Of a DNA stretch of 59,996 nt, positions 58,861-59,996 are shown one piece after another. The stretch covers positions 1 through 59,996 of the forward strand of contig JBDKLD010000008.1 in assembly GCA_039795715.1 (NCBI GenBank), read 5' to 3'. Each line of letters starts with the position of its first letter. Position 1 is the stretch's first letter. The notes under the pieces were generated by a model. It was not told the origin of the DNA and made no database searches. It worked only from the letters and a program-made list of their open reading frames with translations. This DNA comes from JAGOSA01 sp039795715 (GTDB taxonomy: Bacteria; Patescibacteriota; Minisyncoccia; Phycocordibacterales; UBA9973). Position numbers and translations under genes: made by a program.

Positions 58861-59996
58861 GTTCCTCTTTACCCAACCAAACGGATCAAAGCAGTAGAAA
58901 AGAAAAGCATACGTCAGCAACATCACAATGAACGGCATTTGCACGGTAACTGCCGCAAACAGCACATTTGCAGAAGCGTGAATCAGAAAAAGAATTGCTC
59001 CCGCAAAAAGACTAGCGATGAATGCAAAAGGTGTGGCGAGCGGTAAGTAAATGTAACCAACAATTGCTGTGACTGCGGTAAATGCCATAAGGTATGGCAC
59101 GAACGGCAAAATGAGAATGTTGGTGATTGGGCTGATAATAGAGAGCACGCTCATTTTCCAAAGAATAAATGGCAGAACGAAAATCTGCGTGCCGATTGTG
59201 CCGGTGAGCATTTCGCGCCACGGTATGCCGAGCGCTTTCTCGGGGACTTTTACAAACCAGTGTGCGACGCGCGGAGAAAAATAAATAATACCGACAGTTG
59301 CGAGAAAAGACAGCTGGGCAGAAACGTCACGGTAGAGTGTATAGGGATTGATGGCTGTCATGACAAAGGCTGCCATGAGAATAACTGTACCGATGTTGGC
59401 GCTCCGACCTTTTGATTTGGCAAAGAGCACAATGCCTGCCATTATCCCCGCTCGGACAGCACTCGATTGCAAACCGGTCATGATGACAAAAAAGAGAATC
59501 GCAAGTCCGCCCATGGCTAGTGCCCCAGCGAGCGGGAGGAAAGAAAAAAGCTCTCGGAAAAATCCGGAGACAATACTCACGTTGTAACCAGAGAGTGCGA
59601 TGATGTGCGTCGTACCCGTTGCGACAAATTCTTCACGATTTTCTTTGGTAATTTGTTTATCGCCGAGAAGTACGCCAGTAGAAAGACTTCCTTTCGTATT
59701 CGGCACGAGTGTTTTGACTATGTCTTCTAGTTTGTTGTTGAATTTGTAGAGCACACGCGAGACTGGATTGCCGGCTCTTTTTGCGGGCTCACCATTATTT
59801 TCTGTTTTGAAAATAGTGTTAGCTTTGACAATGCCAAGTATGCTGTCTTTTTTGAGGTAATTTGGATAATCAAATATTCCGCCGGAAGTTGTTTCAAATG
59901 GTTTTGGCTTTTCGAGATTGCCACGCACGGTAAGCATGTCGCCATATTCATATTCCCTGCCTTCACTTTCTCGAATGATTAATTTTATTTTTTCTT
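58837..59996 (-). CDS. comEC: ComEC/Rec2 family DNA-uptake channel protein (partial, 5' end outside window)
   Basis: The frame is open to the window edge, so the gene starts beyond 59996; 386 codons are visible. The proximal part (IKLIIRESEGREYEYGDMLT, VRGNLEKPKPFETTSGGIFD, YPNYLKKDSILG) is the DUF4131/OB-like domain. The Competence domain follows: FVATGTTHIIALSGYNVSIV, QSSAVRAGIMAGIVLFAK, LYRDVSAQLSFLATVGIIYF and many helices. The C-terminal metallo-beta-lactamase nuclease domain of long ComEC proteins is absent; the protein stops after VKRNSKKYDNE. ComEC carries single-stranded DNA across the membrane during transformation. Confidence 0.93.
   Translation of the reverse strand, partial: EKIKLIIRESEGREYEYGDMLTVRGNLEKPKPFETTSGGIFDYPNYLKKDSILGIVKANTIFKTENNGEPAKRAGNPVSRVLYKFNNKLEDIVKTLVPNTKGSLSTGVLLGDKQITKENREEFVATGTTHIIALSGYNVSIVSGFFRELFSFLPLAGALAMGGLAILFFVIMTGLQSSAVRAGIMAGIVLFAKSKGRSANIGTVILMAAFVMTAINPYTLYRDVSAQLSFLATVGIIYFSPRVAHWFVKVPEKALGIPWREMLTGTIGTQIFVLPFILWKMSVLSIISPITNILILPFVPYLMAFTAVTAIVGYIYLPLATPFAFIASLFAGAILFLIHASANVLFAAVTVQMPFIVMLLTYAFLFYCFDPFGWVKRNSKKYDNE

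Noticed and set aside
1..59996. Recoded UGA (as in Gracilibacteria/SR1)
   Set aside because: TGA ends genes such as 58597-58860 and does not occur inside the frames of conserved genes examined.

Overview
The window is about 60 kb of dense bacterial chromosome in the standard genetic code (TGA is used as a stop, for example at 58858-58860). It looks like a Patescibacteria/CPR genome of the Parcubacteria (Paceibacteria) type. The reasons are very short intergenic gaps, small housekeeping proteins, a secreted peptidoglycan-binding-domain giant that resembles a surface-layer protein, an EF-P with a non-canonical tip loop, a double-domain ThyX, and an rplK gene that ends in a terminator with no rplA behind it. 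This is inference from gene content; no 16S rRNA or tRNA gene was found here.

Layout. 1-6960 (+) is a surface-polysaccharide export and synthesis operon: the end of an ABC-2 permease, a Wzt-like ATPase with a sugar-binding tail, methyltransferases, GT2 enzymes, a DUF268 protein and a GT6-GT2 fusion. 6998-11638 (-) continues it with GT2, a GT11 fucosyltransferase, an O-antigen-ligase-like protein and two membrane-anchored TPR proteins. 11749-14964 (-) is the 1071-residue surface protein, preceded by about 640 bp of non-coding, hairpin-rich DNA with a candidate small RNA. 15602-22550 holds a winged-helix regulator, ftsK, recA, efp and hypotheticals, plus two copies of an unusual palindromic element. 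22633-24044 (-) is rpsF-ssb-rpsR with a structured leader. 24085-39288 (-) is a long same-strand run: a PQQ-like propeller, TatD, MetRS, an AI-2E family exporter, an M16 peptidase, GlyRS, a surface protein, RecO, two small genes, and an IleRS carrying an inserted histidine-phosphatase domain. 39417-44854 (-) has an HD hydrolase, nucleotide-salvage genes, a DUF4349-like protein and ArgRS. 44897-48486 is a thymidylate cluster (dUTPase, DUF1599, ThyX, dCMP deaminase, dNMP-kinase-like). 48541-49820 (-) is secE-nusG-rplK. The rest is envelope and stress genes (SIMPL, FKBP, MFS, metallophosphoesterase, DedA, alr, sod) ending in a truncated comEC.

The most unusual signals are: (1) a 77-bp core present twice with 76/77 identity, each copy flanked by long inverted arms whose sequences are unrelated between copies yet self-complementary within each copy; (2) a compact three-way-junction RNA gene at 54298-54388 (-) with consensus -35/-10 boxes and a terminator; (3) a repeated -10 architecture placing the -10 box about 6 nt before the start codon of many genes, which predicts widespread leaderless mRNAs, with one shared divergent case between alr and sod; (4) the histidine phosphatase inside IleRS; and (5) GT6 and GT11 genes together, the enzyme families that build ABO/H blood-group-like glycans.
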